A stretch of DNA of 64,000 nt from Vagococcus acidifermentans (GCF_003987655.1 NZ_NGKC01000002.1:210587-274586); one strand, 5' to 3'; shown: positions 8,248 through 17,621, counted from the first letter of the stretch. Notes: generated by a model from the letters alone, not told the origin. A program made the numbers and translations.

Positions 8248-9813
8248 TTACAAAATAGCATCCAGTGCGTTTCTGACAGTTGTGACTTTTGTTCCGATGA
8301 TGACTTGGACGTTTTTATCATCCAGATGGACAACGCCCAAGGCACCTAACGCTTTAAGCTTGTCATCATCAACCACAGTGCCGTCTTTCAGCACAAGTCT
8401 CAACCGGGTGATACAGTTGTCCAGCGACTCGATATTTTCAGACCCGCCTAATGCCGACAAAATGCCGGTTGCATCATAGCCGCCTTTTTTATTGTAGCTG
8501 ATTTCTTCTTCGCCGTATTCAGTGTCGGCAACGATTGCTTCACGTCCGGGTGTCTTCAAATCCATTTTAATGATGACAGTTTTGAAAACAAAGTAGTAAA
8601 TGGCAAACCACAATGCCCCGATAATCAGGACCATCCACCATTTTGTATAGCTGCCCTGCAGGACGCCGAAAATGATGAAGTCAAGCACACCGCCGTCCGT
8701 ATTGCCGATGACAACGCCGACAAGACTCATGACCATAAAGCCGAGACCAGTCATAATGACGTGGAAGACCCAGAGCAGCGGACTGATGAACAGGAAGAGA
8801 AATTCAATCGGCTCTGTAATCCCAGTGACAAATGTTGCAACGACGCCGGAAATCAGCAAACCTTTGATTTTATGACGGTTTTGCGGTGCCGCTGTGTGAT
8901 ACATCGCCAGAGCGGCCGCCGGCAGTCCGAACATGAAGGTCGGCATTTTTCCTTGTGACAGGAAGGCAGTAGCAGATGGACTGATGCTCAAACCGTTTTG
9001 CAGTTCAGCATAGAAAATGTTCAATGCGCCAAAGACTTCCTTGCCGTCAATCAGCATCGCACCGCCGGCTTCTGTAAAGCGGATCATCGAAACAAGAATA
9101 TGATGCAAGCCAAAAGGCAACAGCAGACGTTCGCCGGAACCGAACAAGAATGGTCCGAATGGTCCGGCTTTTTGAATCAAGTTGCCGATCCCGGTAATCA
9201 GCAGGGCAAATATCGGCCAAATCATCGGAATAACCAGCCCGACAACAGCGAGTACTAGCGACGTGATAATCGGCACGAATCTGGCACCGGAGAAGAATGC
9301 AAAGCTGTCCGGAAGTTGGGTGGCATAAAATCTCTTATGCAAGTGATAGACGATGACACCAGCAATGATACCGCCCAGCACGCCCATTTCAATTGTTTGA
9401 ATACCAAACACCATGCCTTGGCCTGATTCGCGCAAGTTGTCCGCATCCGCCAGACGGTCAGTGGCTGTCAGATAAAAGTTGATGGATAAGTTCATGACAG
9501 TGTAGCCGACAAACCCTGAGAAGGCAGCTACGCCTTTTTCTTTGCGCACCAAACCGAGCGGAATCGCCATGGCGAACATCACCGGCAGATAACTGAATGC
9601 AAACCCGCCGACGGTAGACATGAATTGGAAAATGTTCTGGAGGACCGGGTGGCCCAACGCAGGCAAAATATCAATCGTTGCCTGACTAGTAAACGAACTT
9701 CCAATTCCCAACAGCAAACCCATGAATGCCAATAAAGCAACCGGTAACATAAATGTTTTCCCTAATCCTTGAAAAAATTCCCAAGCACTGGTTTTTTTCT
9801 TTGTTTGTTTCAT
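8248..9813 (-). CDS. malX: PTS sugar transporter IIBC, MalX type (maltose/glucose family)
   Basis: A 521-residue phosphotransferase permease. The start ATG 9813 lies after AAAAGGAGACATATT; the frame extends further but over the promoter. The N-terminal IIC domain (residues ~1-430) begins WEFFQGLGKTFMLPVALLAF, nearly the E. coli MalX sequence, and contains GERLLLPFGLHHI and the substrate motif GITEPIEFLFLF. The C-terminal IIB domain has LDNCITRLRL with the phosphorylated cysteine C467. No IIA domain is present, so a shared EIIA-Glc is needed. It is the first gene of malX-malY, downstream of an RpiR regulator, with a cre site at its promoter. The substrate is probably glucose or maltose, not determinable here. 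Confidence 0.92.
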   Translation of the reverse strand: MKQTKKKTSAWEFFQGLGKTFMLPVALLAFMGLLLGIGSSFTSQATIDILPALGHPVLQNIFQFMSTVGGFAFSYLPVMFAMAIPLGLVRKEKGVAAFSGFVGYTVMNLSINFYLTATDRLADADNLRESGQGMVFGIQTIEMGVLGGIIAGVIVYHLHKRFYATQLPDSFAFFSGARFVPIITSLVLAVVGLVIPMIWPIFALLITGIGNLIQKAGPFGPFLFGSGERLLLPFGLHHILVSMIRFTEAGGAMLIDGKEVFGALNIFYAELQNGLSISPSATAFLSQGKMPTFMFGLPAAALAMYHTAAPQNRHKIKGLLISGVVATFVTGITEPIEFLFLFISPLLWVFHVIMTGLGFMVMSLVGVVIGNTDGGVLDFIIFGVLQGSYTKWWMVLIIGALWFAIYYFVFKTVIIKMDLKTPGREAIVADTEYGEEEISYNKKGGYDATGILSALGGSENIESLDNCITRLRLVLKDGTVVDDDKLKALGALGVVHLDDKNVQVIIGTKVTTVRNALDAIL

Positions 9814-9843
9814 AATATGTCTCCTTTTTTTTGATTTGCCTTT

Positions 9844-9849
9844 ATTATA
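9844..9849 (-). promoter_or_regulatory. -10 element of malX
   Basis: On the minus strand the sequence is TATAAT, 31 bases upstream of the malX start. No good -35 is seen; the position where it should be is covered by the inverted repeat and cre site at 9861-9892. Confidence 0.6.
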
Positions 9850-9860
9850 GCCGGGAGCTT

Positions 9861-9892
9861 TTTCTTTTGCATTCGTTTTCATGCAAAAGAAA
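9861..9892 (-). promoter_or_regulatory. 12-bp inverted repeat containing a perfect cre site at the malX promoter
   Basis: TTTCTTTTGCAT (9861-9872) and ATGCAAAAGAAA (9881-9892) are perfect arms around 8 bases. On the minus strand, 9882-9868 reads ATGAAAACGAATGCA, matching every fixed position of the cre consensus WTGNAANCGNWNNCW. It overlaps the -35 region, so CcpA repression is expected, and the larger repeat may also be the RpiR operator. The latter is inference. Confidence 0.7.
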
Positions 9893-9914
9893 AACCGTAC
9901 AGTTAAATGTACGG
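9890..9914 (-). terminator. Terminator between rpiR and malX
   Basis: On the minus strand CCGTACA (9914-9908) pairs with TGTACGG (9901-9895) around 6 bases, followed by TTTTTC. It lies 16 bases after the rpiR stop and separates it from malX. Confidence 0.68.
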
Positions 9915-9930
9915 ACTTTCATTTTAATGT

Positions 9931-10707
9931 TTAATGATGGTAGATGTCTGCGTAATGAATCAGTAAAACATCCAGCAATGCTGCTAATGCGGTGCGGGAC
10001 GTCAAGTCGGCTTCGCCAAAATAAATCGGCAAAACAGGTGCGGTGAACAGGTAAGTCGCCATCTTTGCAAGCGGACTGTCGGGCGAACCGGTGACAGCGA
10101 GGATGGGTACCTTTTTCTCCGAAAGATTGGTGGCATATTCCACAATGTGAATGGTTTCCCCGCTCAGGCTGATAAGAATCGCCAAGTCATCGGCTGTCAG
10201 TGCGCGGGAGACTGAGCGCAGCTCATCCCAGTCAATGCGGGCGTTGGCCAATTTGCCGAGGGCCGTCAGCTTCCGGGCGGCATCAATGCCTAATGTCAGG
10301 CTGCCGCCGACGCTTAATACCTCAATCATACCTGCTTTTGCAATTGCCGCGGCAGCAAGGTCCAGCCTGTTTGTATCAAGCCCGTCAAATGTCTGGTCGA
10401 GCTGTTTTTGCAGCGTCTCTTTAAACCATATCAGGTCTTGGGTCGAATGTCCTTGAACGGCCGCCGCTGCCTGCTGTTTGGCGACGTGCTGTTCCAGTGA
10501 AAACTTCAGCTCCTGAAACCCTTTGAAGCCGAGATGTTTGGCTGTTCTGGAAATGGTTGCTGTGGAAATATACAACCGGTTTGCCAGCTCATCAATCGTC
10601 ATGTCGGCGACTTGCTGGGGATTGCCGATAATATATTCAGCTACTTGGTTTTCCAGACCGCTTAATTGGTGTTTGCGTTTTTGAAATTTTAAAAAGAGTG
10701 TGTCCAT
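9931..10707 (-). CDS. RpiR-family transcriptional regulator (HTH + SIS)
   Basis: A 258-residue cytoplasmic regulator with an N-terminal RpiR helix-turn-helix (residues ~5-75: ADMTIDELANRLYISTATISRTAKHLGFKGFQELK) and a C-terminal SIS phosphosugar-binding domain (~125-250; VLSVGGSLTLGIDAARKLTALG and AILISLSGETIHIVEYA). RpiR proteins sense sugar phosphates. It lies immediately upstream of malX-malY in the same direction and probably controls them; in E. coli that job belongs to the LacI-type MalI. The ribosome site before the ATG at 10707 is weak, so the start is less certain than the family. Confidence 0.88.
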   Translation of the reverse strand: MDTLFLKFQKRKHQLSGLENQVAEYIIGNPQQVADMTIDELANRLYISTATISRTAKHLGFKGFQELKFSLEQHVAKQQAAAAVQGHSTQDLIWFKETLQKQLDQTFDGLDTNRLDLAAAAIAKAGMIEVLSVGGSLTLGIDAARKLTALGKLANARIDWDELRSVSRALTADDLAILISLSGETIHIVEYATNLSEKKVPILAVTGSPDSPLAKMATYLFTAPVLPIYFGEADLTSRTALAALLDVLLIHYADIYHH

Positions 10708-10865
10708 ATCTTTTTTCAGTCTGCCTTTTCTGTGAGCGGCTTTTTGCCGGTATCAGCGAGGCAACCGGCAGAAGGCTCAAATGTCTGTTACTTGTTCATT
10801 ATATCATCCGCCGTAGAAAAATGAAAAGTGCTTTGATAATGGATGAAATATCTCCGAAATACTTG

Positions 10866-10871
10866 TATAAT
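10866..10871 (+). promoter_or_regulatory. -10 element of dinG
   Basis: TATAAT lies 38 bases before the TTG start chosen for dinG; no convincing -35 was found. Its place inside the upstream extension of the reading frame argues against the longer protein. Confidence 0.5.
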
Positions 10872-10908
10872 GAAAAGCGATCGTCATTTTAGAAAAGAGG
10901 TGTTCAAT

Positions 10909-13656
10909 TTGAAAAAGGATGATATCTTTGCGGTGGTTGACATAGAAACGACCGGCACTGACCCTGAAAAGAACCGGATTATCCAATTTGGCTGTGTTCT
11001 GATCGAAAAGGGCAAAATCGTGTCACGCTTTGCGACAGATATTAACCCGCTGCAGTCGATTCCTGTTCACATTGAACAATTAACAGGCATTTCAAACAAG
11101 CAGGTCGCCCATGCGCCTTATTTTGAAGATGTTGCGTATACCATTTATCAGCTGTTGGACGGCTGTGTGTTTGTGGCTCACAACATTCATTTTGACCTGC
11201 TGTTTCTTAACAGCGAGCTTAAACGCTGCAGGGTCAATGAATTAGCCGTTGAAGGGATTGACACGGTGGAGCTGGCACAAATCTTTTTGCCGCAATCGGC
11301 AGGCTTCCGTGTGGCTGATTTGGCGCGGCAGCTGGATATTATTCATGACAATCCCCATCAGGCTGACAGTGATGCAGAAGTGACGGCAGAAATTTTTTTG
11401 ACCATCGAACAGCGCATCCGCCAGCTGCCGCTTGTGACGATGGAACAGCTGGTATCATTGGCGGATGTCCTGGCAATGGATACACAGGCATATCTGGCGA
11501 TGATTTTTGCAGATATGCGGACGGCACTTCAACCGCTCGACAGCCGTTTAAAAGTAATCAACGGTATTGCGCTCCGAAAAAAGGAGATACCGCGCTTCAA
11601 ACCGTCACCGCATGACACACTGCCGGAAGAAGTGTTCGTGTCGCGCGCCTTGGCGGATGAAGAAGTGACAACGAGACAAGCACAAAAAGAGATGGTGCAG
11701 CTGATTCAGCAGTTTCTGCAGCCGGATAATTCGTCTAAAAATCTGCTGATTGAAGCAGCAACAGGTATCGGCAAGACATTGGGCTACTTGCTGCCCCTGA
11801 GTTATCAGGCTACACCGGAGACGCCGATTGTCATCAGTACACTGTCGATCGTGCTCGAAAACCAGCTGATAAACAAAGAACTGCCGCTGTTGAATCGTCT
11901 GGTTGGCGCAGAACATCAGGCTGTACTGCTGAAAAGCGACAGTCATTACCTTGATTTGGAAACATTTGCGTATACATTGCGGCATCCTGTGAAGCAAAAG
12001 CAGTACGGTCTGTCGCAAATGGCCACGTTGGTCTGGCTGACGGAAACAACTACCGGCGATTTGAATGAACTGAAAGCCAACCGTCAGCAATTTACATTTT
12101 GGCAGCAGGTCAGCCATCAGGGCAGAGTGCTGTTGTCCGAGCAGTCGCCTTTTTATGCGGACGATTTTCTAGTTCACCGGGAACAGCAGCTGGCAGAGGC
12201 AAGTTTTATCGTTGTGAACCATGCCTATTTATGCGAAGAGAACCGCCGCAATCAGTACAAAGTACCTAAATCCGCTGTGCTGGTGATTGATGAGGCGCAG
12301 CATTTGCCGCGGATATTGGAGAAAACAAGCACCCAACAGTTTGTTTTTTCACGACTGGAAAGGCAGTTGTCACTTCTGACAGAAGAAACGCTGAAAGACT
12401 CTGTCACAGCTGTTTCTGCAAAAAATCAGACGCTGTCTCAGACTCTGGCATTGTTTTATCAGGTGCTGGATGAGCTGTCGCTGCTGCAGACCGAGCTGCA
12501 TATGTTTTTAACGCAGTTTTTCGGCAACAGTCAAGATGAAAAAGTCTTTACGAAAGACCAGTTTGACAGTTTCACGATTTCGGAGAAAAAATTAATCCGG
12601 CATGTTGGCGTGCTGTTAAACGAGGCGGACGGACTGGTTGAAAAAATGATACAGTACTTAATCAGCCACTTGTCTGACTGGCTGCCGTCTGAAAAAAATC
12701 ACTTGTTGAATTTGTTTGCACTTGCCTCTGTGTTTAAAGAATGGGCTGAAACCTGCCGGACCTTCTTTTATGACTGGGAGCCGGGCGTCATTAAATGGAC
12801 CTATCTCTTTCAACAGCAGCTGACCTGCTATGTCAGCCGTCTGCCCGAGGCAAAACTGTCGGCAACCAACTGGTACAATCGTTATGACAAAATTATTTTT
12901 ACCGGCGGCACACTGCAGCTGAACCAACAATCCCATTATTTTGAACACGAACTCGGCTTGGAAGCTGTTGAAAAACGCAAAATCACTGATCCGTATGATT
13001 ATGAAAAAGTGGCGCGCCTGTTCGTCTTGCAGAAAGACCGGCACATTGATTTGAACGACCAGAAAAGTTTTGGGAAATACATTACGAATGTTGTTAAAAA
13101 GCTAGTCGATGTGTATGACCGGCCGATTCTTGTCTTGTTTACCTCCCATGATTTATTGAAGCGGGTTTATGCGGGCTTGGCGCCGATTTACGGGACGAAA
13201 GGGCGGGAGGTGCTCGGGCAAGGTATTTCTGGTTCAAAGGAACGTATTTTAAAAAGATTTCAAAGCAGCAGCAATGCCGTTTTGCTGGGTTCGGAAAGTT
13301 TTTGGGAAGGCATTGACTTGCCGGGCGGACAGCTGGAGCTGATCGTCATGACCCGTCTGCCGTTCGACCCGCCAAAACGGGCATTTGTAAAAGAAAAGTA
13401 TGCTTATTTGTCTTCGCAGGGTCTCAATCCGTTTTATTATGAAGCCTTGCCGCAAGCTGCCAGCCGGTTGCGGCAGGCGCTGGGGAGACTGATCCGCTCA
13501 GCAGACGACAAAGGGGTCATGGTCATGCTGGATGACCGGCTGCTGACAGCGGGATACAGCAAACGGATGCTGGCTTTTTTGCCGGACAAACTGCCGGTAG
13601 CTGCCGTCAATCAAGAAGCACTTTTCCAACAAATAAGTGAATTTTTAGGAAAATGA
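10909..13656 (+). CDS. dinG: DinG-family exonuclease/helicase
   Basis: A 915-residue protein of the Gram-positive DinG type: an N-terminal DEDD 3'-5' exonuclease domain (residues ~5-170; VVDIETTGTDPEKNRIIQFG, AHNIHFDLLFL, HQADSDAEVT) fused to an XPD-like superfamily 2 domain (Walker A EAATGIGKTLGYLLPL, motif II VIDEAQHLPR, motif VI QALGRLIRS). The Fe-S cysteine cluster of E. coli DinG is not apparent, as usual for the Gram-positive form. I start at TTG 10909 because AGAGG precedes it by 8 bases and the upstream ATG at 10843 sits in the promoter. The order dinG-ypmB-aspB-asnS is the conserved Bacilli order. It acts in DNA repair; the helicase activity is uncertain in this subgroup. Confidence 0.9.
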   Translation: MKKDDIFAVVDIETTGTDPEKNRIIQFGCVLIEKGKIVSRFATDINPLQSIPVHIEQLTGISNKQVAHAPYFEDVAYTIYQLLDGCVFVAHNIHFDLLFLNSELKRCRVNELAVEGIDTVELAQIFLPQSAGFRVADLARQLDIIHDNPHQADSDAEVTAEIFLTIEQRIRQLPLVTMEQLVSLADVLAMDTQAYLAMIFADMRTALQPLDSRLKVINGIALRKKEIPRFKPSPHDTLPEEVFVSRALADEEVTTRQAQKEMVQLIQQFLQPDNSSKNLLIEAATGIGKTLGYLLPLSYQATPETPIVISTLSIVLENQLINKELPLLNRLVGAEHQAVLLKSDSHYLDLETFAYTLRHPVKQKQYGLSQMATLVWLTETTTGDLNELKANRQQFTFWQQVSHQGRVLLSEQSPFYADDFLVHREQQLAEASFIVVNHAYLCEENRRNQYKVPKSAVLVIDEAQHLPRILEKTSTQQFVFSRLERQLSLLTEETLKDSVTAVSAKNQTLSQTLALFYQVLDELSLLQTELHMFLTQFFGNSQDEKVFTKDQFDSFTISEKKLIRHVGVLLNEADGLVEKMIQYLISHLSDWLPSEKNHLLNLFALASVFKEWAETCRTFFYDWEPGVIKWTYLFQQQLTCYVSRLPEAKLSATNWYNRYDKIIFTGGTLQLNQQSHYFEHELGLEAVEKRKITDPYDYEKVARLFVLQKDRHIDLNDQKSFGKYITNVVKKLVDVYDRPILVLFTSHDLLKRVYAGLAPIYGTKGREVLGQGISGSKERILKRFQSSSNAVLLGSESFWEGIDLPGGQLELIVMTRLPFDPPKRAFVKEKYAYLSSQGLNPFYYEALPQAASRLRQALGRLIRSADDKGVMVMLDDRLLTAGYSKRMLAFLPDKLPVAAVNQEALFQQISEFLGK

Positions 13657-13677
13657 ATACCACGAAGGGGCATTTAT

Positions 13678-13686
13678 TGGTATAAT
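13678..13686 (+). promoter_or_regulatory. Extended -10 promoter of ypmB-aspB-asnS
   Basis: The sequence TGGTATAAT is an extended -10 (TGnTATAAT), 28 bases before the ypmB start. It could let these genes be read independently of dinG. Confidence 0.6.
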
Positions 13687-13713
13687 AGAACAAGATTTTG
13701 AGAGGGTTATGAC

Positions 13714-14193
13714 ATGAAAAAAAGACGAGACCTAAAATTATTAGCATTATTTCTTTTTCTATTGATTGTCCTGACGGTTGTCATCTTTGTACGGGCGGAT
13801 TACCCGATGCATAAAGCAAAGAAGGAAGCGACAGCTATCGCCAAAGAACAGGCGGGTATTCAAGAAGTCACGGACTTTTACTGGTTCACGCGCAAGGACA
13901 CTTATTTCACCGTTGTCGGCTTGACGGAAAAGGGTGAGGGCTTAATTGCCATCATACCTCAGGAAGGCGGACAAACAGAGATTTTGAAACAAAGCGAAGG
14001 TGTGACTGAAAAAGAGGCCATCCAGTCGGTTCTGGATGATAAAACCTCTAACGAAATCAAAAAAATTACTTTAGGGTTGGTCGACGATGAACCTGTTTGG
14101 GAAATCGTCGCAGAAAGCAAAGAATATGGGATTAATTATTACCTAGTCTCATTTCGGACAGGAGATATTATCCACACGCTGCACAATGTTTAG
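13714..14193 (+). CDS. ypmB: YpmB-like membrane-anchored DUF5590 protein
   Basis: A 159-residue protein with one N-terminal membrane helix (residues ~8-27, LKLLALFLFLLIVLTVVIFV) and an extracytoplasmic domain of the YpmB/PepSY-like DUF5590 family (KKEATAIAKEQAGIQEVTDFYWFTRKDTYFTVVGL). Its function is unknown in the family. The place between dinG and aspB is the same as in Bacillus subtilis, which supports the identity. The start ATG follows GAGAGGGTT. Confidence 0.85.
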   Translation: MKKRRDLKLLALFLFLLIVLTVVIFVRADYPMHKAKKEATAIAKEQAGIQEVTDFYWFTRKDTYFTVVGLTEKGEGLIAIIPQEGGQTEILKQSEGVTEKEAIQSVLDDKTSNEIKKITLGLVDDEPVWEIVAESKEYGINYYLVSFRTGDIIHTLHNV

Positions 14194-14221
14194 CTGTGTT
14201 TAAAAACGGGAGGAAGAGTTT

Positions 14222-15412
14222 ATGTTTATTTCAGAAAAAATCAGACAAATCAAGCCGTCAGTCACACTGGCTGCGGCAACTAAGGCACGCGCGCTTAAAA
14301 AATCGGGAAAAGACGTGGTCAGTCTGACGGTAGGAGAACCGGATTTCAGGACACCTCAGCATATCTCTGACGCTGCCATCGCGTCCATCACATCCGGCGC
14401 GGCAAGTTATTACACGCCGACTGCAGGCATCCCTGAGCTGATTCAAGCCATTATCCAGCGGACAGAAACGGATTATGGCCTGACCTATCAGGAAAACAAC
14501 ATTGTGGTGACTGACGGAGCCAAATTTGCCTTATATGCGTTGTTTCAGGCGATTCTTGAAAAAGAAGATGAAGTCATTATCCCGGTGCCTTACTGGGTCA
14601 GCTACAGCGACCAGGTCAGACTGGCGGACGGCAAACCGGTTTTCGTTGCCGGACTGCAGGAAAATGGGTTTAAAGTGACGGTCTCCCAGCTGGAAGCAGC
14701 TTATACGCCGAAGACGAAAGCTATTATTATCAATTCGCCGTCTAATCCGACCGGGATGATTTACACAAAAGACGAGCTGGAAGCTATCGGGAATTGGGCG
14801 GTCGCCAATAACGTCCTGATTATTGCAGATGATATTTACGGCAAACTGGTATATGACGGCAATGTCTTTACCCCGATTGCAACGATTTCCGACGCAATCC
14901 GCAGACAGACTATCATCATCAACGGTGTGTCAAAAAGTTATGCGATGACCGGCTGGCGGATCGGGTATGCCATCGGCGACCCGGAAATCATTTCCAGCAT
15001 GATTAAAATTATTTCGCAATCCACCAGCAACTGTGCGGCTGTCAGCCAGTATGCCGCCGTCGAAGCGCTGAGCGGCAAACAAGACACAGTCGAAGAGATG
15101 CGCCAAGCCTTCGAAGAACGTCTGCATGAAGCCTATGAAAAGGTCAAATCAATCCCCGGGTTCAAACTGCAAAAACCGCAGGGCGCCTTTTATTTATTCC
15201 CGGATGTCAGCGAGGCTATGGCACTTTGCGGATATGACAATGTGACGCAGTGGGTGGAAGATTTGCTGGCTGAAAGTTATGTGGCGGTCGTAACCGGAGA
15301 AGGATTCGGGTCGCCAAATCATATCCGTTTAAGTTATGCCACTGATATGGCAACGTTCGATAAAGCAGTCGAACGCATCAAAGCGTTTATTTCGAAGAAA
15401 CAGGGACAATGA
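14222..15412 (+). CDS. aspB: Aspartate aminotransferase (AspB type)
   Basis: A PLP enzyme of the class I/II aminotransferases (group I-gamma), 396 residues, that interconverts aspartate/2-oxoglutarate and oxaloacetate/glutamate in the cytoplasm. Motifs: VVSLTVGEPDFRTP, INSPSNPTGMIY, IADDIYGKLVY, and INGVSKSYAMTGWRIGY with the PLP-binding lysine; the C-terminal IRLSYA holds the substrate-carboxylate arginine. GGGAGG precedes the ATG. It is followed by asnS after 47 bases; aspartate made here is also the precursor of asparagine. Confidence 0.93.
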   Translation: MFISEKIRQIKPSVTLAAATKARALKKSGKDVVSLTVGEPDFRTPQHISDAAIASITSGAASYYTPTAGIPELIQAIIQRTETDYGLTYQENNIVVTDGAKFALYALFQAILEKEDEVIIPVPYWVSYSDQVRLADGKPVFVAGLQENGFKVTVSQLEAAYTPKTKAIIINSPSNPTGMIYTKDELEAIGNWAVANNVLIIADDIYGKLVYDGNVFTPIATISDAIRRQTIIINGVSKSYAMTGWRIGYAIGDPEIISSMIKIISQSTSNCAAVSQYAAVEALSGKQDTVEEMRQAFEERLHEAYEKVKSIPGFKLQKPQGAFYLFPDVSEAMALCGYDNVTQWVEDLLAESYVAVVTGEGFGSPNHIRLSYATDMATFDKAVERIKAFISKKQGQ

Positions 15413-15459
15413 TTCCCTCTGACAATGAAAAATAAAAATTTAGATGGAGTAGTAGCGTA

Positions 15460-16758
15460 ATGAAAACAATTCAAATCATCGATTCAAAAAATCACGTCGG
15501 CGAAACTGTAACAATCGGTGCTTGGGTCGCCAACAAGCGCTCAAGCGGCAAAATCGCCTTTTTGCAACTGAGAGACGGCACAGCATACTTTCAAGGTGTG
15601 GTAGTGAAGAGTGAAGTACCGGAAGAAGTCTTTGCTCTGGCTAAGAACCTGAATCAGGAAACATCCGTGTATGTCACCGGAGAAATCAGGGAAGATGCCC
15701 GTTCCAAGTTCGGTTATGAAATCGGCATTTCCAATATTGAAGTCATCGGGGAAAGTCATGACTATCCGATTACACCGAAAGAACACGGAACTGATTTTCT
15801 GATGGACCACCGTCATCTGTGGCTGCGTTCAACCAAGCAGCATGCCATCATGCAAGTGCGGAACGAACTGATCCGTGCCACTTATGAATTTTTCAATGAC
15901 CGGGGTTTTATTAAAATTGACCCGCCGATTCTGACCGGCAGCGCGCCTGAAGGGACGACTGAACTGTTTGCAACTGACTATTTCGGCGAACAAGCCTACC
16001 TTTCGCAAACAGGCCAGCTGTATCTTGAAGCGGCTGCGATGGCATTCGGCAAAGTCTTTTCATTCGGGCCGACCTTCCGCGCGGAAAAATCAAAAACTCG
16101 CCGCCACTTGACGGAGTTTTGGATGATGGAACCTGAGATGGCATTCGTCCATCAGGAAGAAAGTCTGGAAATTCAAGAACAATATGTGGCTTTCATGATT
16201 GAAAAAGTGCTCGAGAACTGCGATTATGCGTTAAGCGTCCTTGACAGGGACCGGGATACGCTGAAAAAATACACAGAATTGCCTTACCCGAGAATTTCTT
16301 ATGACGAGGCGGTTGAATTGCTTCAACAAAACGGCTTTGATGATGTCAAATGGGGGGATGACTTCGGCTCGCCTCACGAGACTTTTATCGCCAACCACTT
16401 CGACAAGCCGGTGTTTATTTTGAACTATCCGAAATCAATGAGTCCCTTCTATATGAAGCCTCATCCGACAAGAGATGATGTCGTTATCCGCGCGGACTTG
16501 ATTGCACCGGAAGGCTACGGTGAAATTATCGGCGGGAGCGAACGGGCAATCGGCTATGATTACTTGCTGGAGCAAATCGAAAAAGACGGGTTAGACCGTG
16601 CTGACTATGAATGGTACCTTGATTTGCAGAAATACGGCGCCGTGCCCCATTCCGGTTTCGGACTTGGTCTGGAGCGGACGGTGACTTGGGTCTGCGGTAT
16701 CGAACATGTCCGTGAAGCCAGTCCGTTCCCGCGCCTGCTGCACCGTATCTATCCTTAA
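15460..16758 (+). CDS. asnS: Asparaginyl-tRNA synthetase
   Basis: A class IIb aminoacyl-tRNA synthetase, 432 residues, that charges tRNA-Asn. The N-terminal OB-fold anticodon-binding domain spans ~15-100 ([24 protein letters not shown]). Catalytic motif 2 is [21 protein letters not shown] and motif 3 is [12 protein letters not shown]. The genome also carries GatCAB in this window; with AsnRS present, GatCAB is more likely needed for Gln-tRNA. The last gene of the dinG cluster, ended by a terminator. Confidence 0.95.
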   Translation: MKTIQIIDSKNHVGETVTIGAWVANKRSSGKIAFLQLRDGTAYFQGVVVKSEVPEEVFALAKNLNQETSVYVTGEIREDARSKFGYEIGISNIEVIGESHDYPITPKEHGTDFLMDHRHLWLRSTKQHAIMQVRNELIRATYEFFNDRGFIKIDPPILTGSAPEGTTELFATDYFGEQAYLSQTGQLYLEAAAMAFGKVFSFGPTFRAEKSKTRRHLTEFWMMEPEMAFVHQEESLEIQEQYVAFMIEKVLENCDYALSVLDRDRDTLKKYTELPYPRISYDEAVELLQQNGFDDVKWGDDFGSPHETFIANHFDKPVFILNYPKSMSPFYMKPHPTRDDVVIRADLIAPEGYGEIIGGSERAIGYDYLLEQIEKDGLDRADYEWYLDLQKYGAVPHSGFGLGLERTVTWVCGIEHVREASPFPRLLHRIYP

Positions 16759-16776
16759 AACTGAAGATGATTTATC

Positions 16777-16811
16777 GAACAGGCATGGTTATTTTGTGCC
16801 TGTTCTTTTTT
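16777..16811 (+). terminator. Terminator after asnS
   Basis: GAACAGGCA (16777-16785) and TGCCTGTTC (16797-16805) form a perfect 9-bp stem followed by TTTTTT. Confidence 0.9.
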
Positions 16812-16884
16812 GTTCATCTCGGGTAATCTCGCAATTTCGGCTAGTATTTTTTTTGAGAAAAAATTAAAAAAGCTGTTTTATCTG

Positions 16885-16913
16885 TTGACAATAAATGTTT
16901 ACAGGTGTAAACT
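16885..16913 (+). promoter_or_regulatory. Promoter of copYZA
   Basis: TTGACA at 16885-16890 and TAAACT at 16908-16913 are 17 bases apart. The first cop box overlaps the -10. Confidence 0.65.
16900..16909 (+). promoter_or_regulatory. cop box 1 (CopY operator)
   Basis: TACAGGTGTA matches the cop-box consensus TACANNTGTA exactly and overlaps the promoter -10. Confidence 0.9.
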
Positions 16914-16931
16914 TTATTTGAAATCAACGTT

Positions 16932-16941
16932 TACACATGTA
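16932..16941 (+). promoter_or_regulatory. cop box 2 (CopY operator)
   Basis: TACACATGTA matches TACANNTGTA, within the longer palindrome GTTTACACATGTAAAC, 20 bases upstream of the copY start. Two boxes 32 bases apart resemble the enterococcal cop operator. Confidence 0.9.
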
Positions 16942-16960
16942 AACAAGAAAGGGTGAGGAG

Positions 16961-17410
16961 ATGTCAGCTCAGGAGATGACGATTAGCGAGGCGGAGTGGC
17001 GCGTCATGCGGATCGTGTGGTCGCTGGGCGAGGTATCAAGTCAGCAGATGATTAGTTATTTGTCTGAAGAGACTGACTGGAAACCGGCGACCATCAAAAC
17101 TTTCTTAGGACGTTTAGTCAAAAAAGAATATTTGGCGACGACCAAAGAAGGCAACAAGTATATTTACCATGCGCGCATTTCAGAGAACGAGGCCAATAAA
17201 AATGTTGCCCATGAATTGGCCAGCCGTATATGCGCCAGAAAAATGGGCAGAACCATCGGTCAGATTATAGAAGCAGTGACATTAAGTTTCGATGACATTG
17301 AGAAACTGGAAGCGATACTTGAGCAAAAAAAGAAAACAGCTGTAGAAGAAGTAGCGTGCAACTGTTTGCCGGATAATTGCCGGTGTCATGAAAGGAAGGA
17401 AGAGGAATAA
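16961..17410 (+). CDS. copY: Copper-responsive repressor CopY
   Basis: A 149-residue BlaI/MecI/CopY winged-helix repressor. The N-terminal DNA-binding domain is ISEAEWRVMRIVWSLGEVSSQQMISYL...ATIKTFLGRLVKKEYL. The C-terminal CNCLPDNCRC is the CXCX4CXC metal site in which Cu(I) displaces Zn(II) and releases the repressor from DNA. Two cop boxes precede the gene. The stop overlaps the copZ start (TAATG). Confidence 0.95.
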   Translation: MSAQEMTISEAEWRVMRIVWSLGEVSSQQMISYLSEETDWKPATIKTFLGRLVKKEYLATTKEGNKYIYHARISENEANKNVAHELASRICARKMGRTIGQIIEAVTLSFDDIEKLEAILEQKKKTAVEEVACNCLPDNCRCHERKEEE

Positions 17411-17619
17411 TGAAACAAGTATTTAAAATTGACGGGATGAGCTGCAAACATTGTGTTGCCAGAGTGGAAGAAGGGTTGAACTCGCTGGCTGGAATTGATA
17501 AAGTGAAAATCAATTTGAAAAAGGGTGAAGGCAAAGTCACTTTCAATGAGGCGGAAGTGACAGCTGACGATATCATTGCCAAAATCAAAGAAACGGGATA
17601 TGAAGCAGAGGTGAAATAA
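17410..17619 (+). CDS. copZ: Copper chaperone CopZ
   Basis: A 69-residue heavy-metal-associated (HMA) ferredoxin-like domain protein with the copper motif GMSCKHC near residues 11-17. It carries Cu(I) in the cytoplasm to CopY and the ATPase. It is translationally coupled to copY and lies 2 bases before copA. Confidence 0.94.
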   Translation: MKQVFKIDGMSCKHCVARVEEGLNSLAGIDKVKINLKKGEGKVTFNEAEVTADDIIAKIKETGYEAEVK

Positions 17620-17621
17620 CT

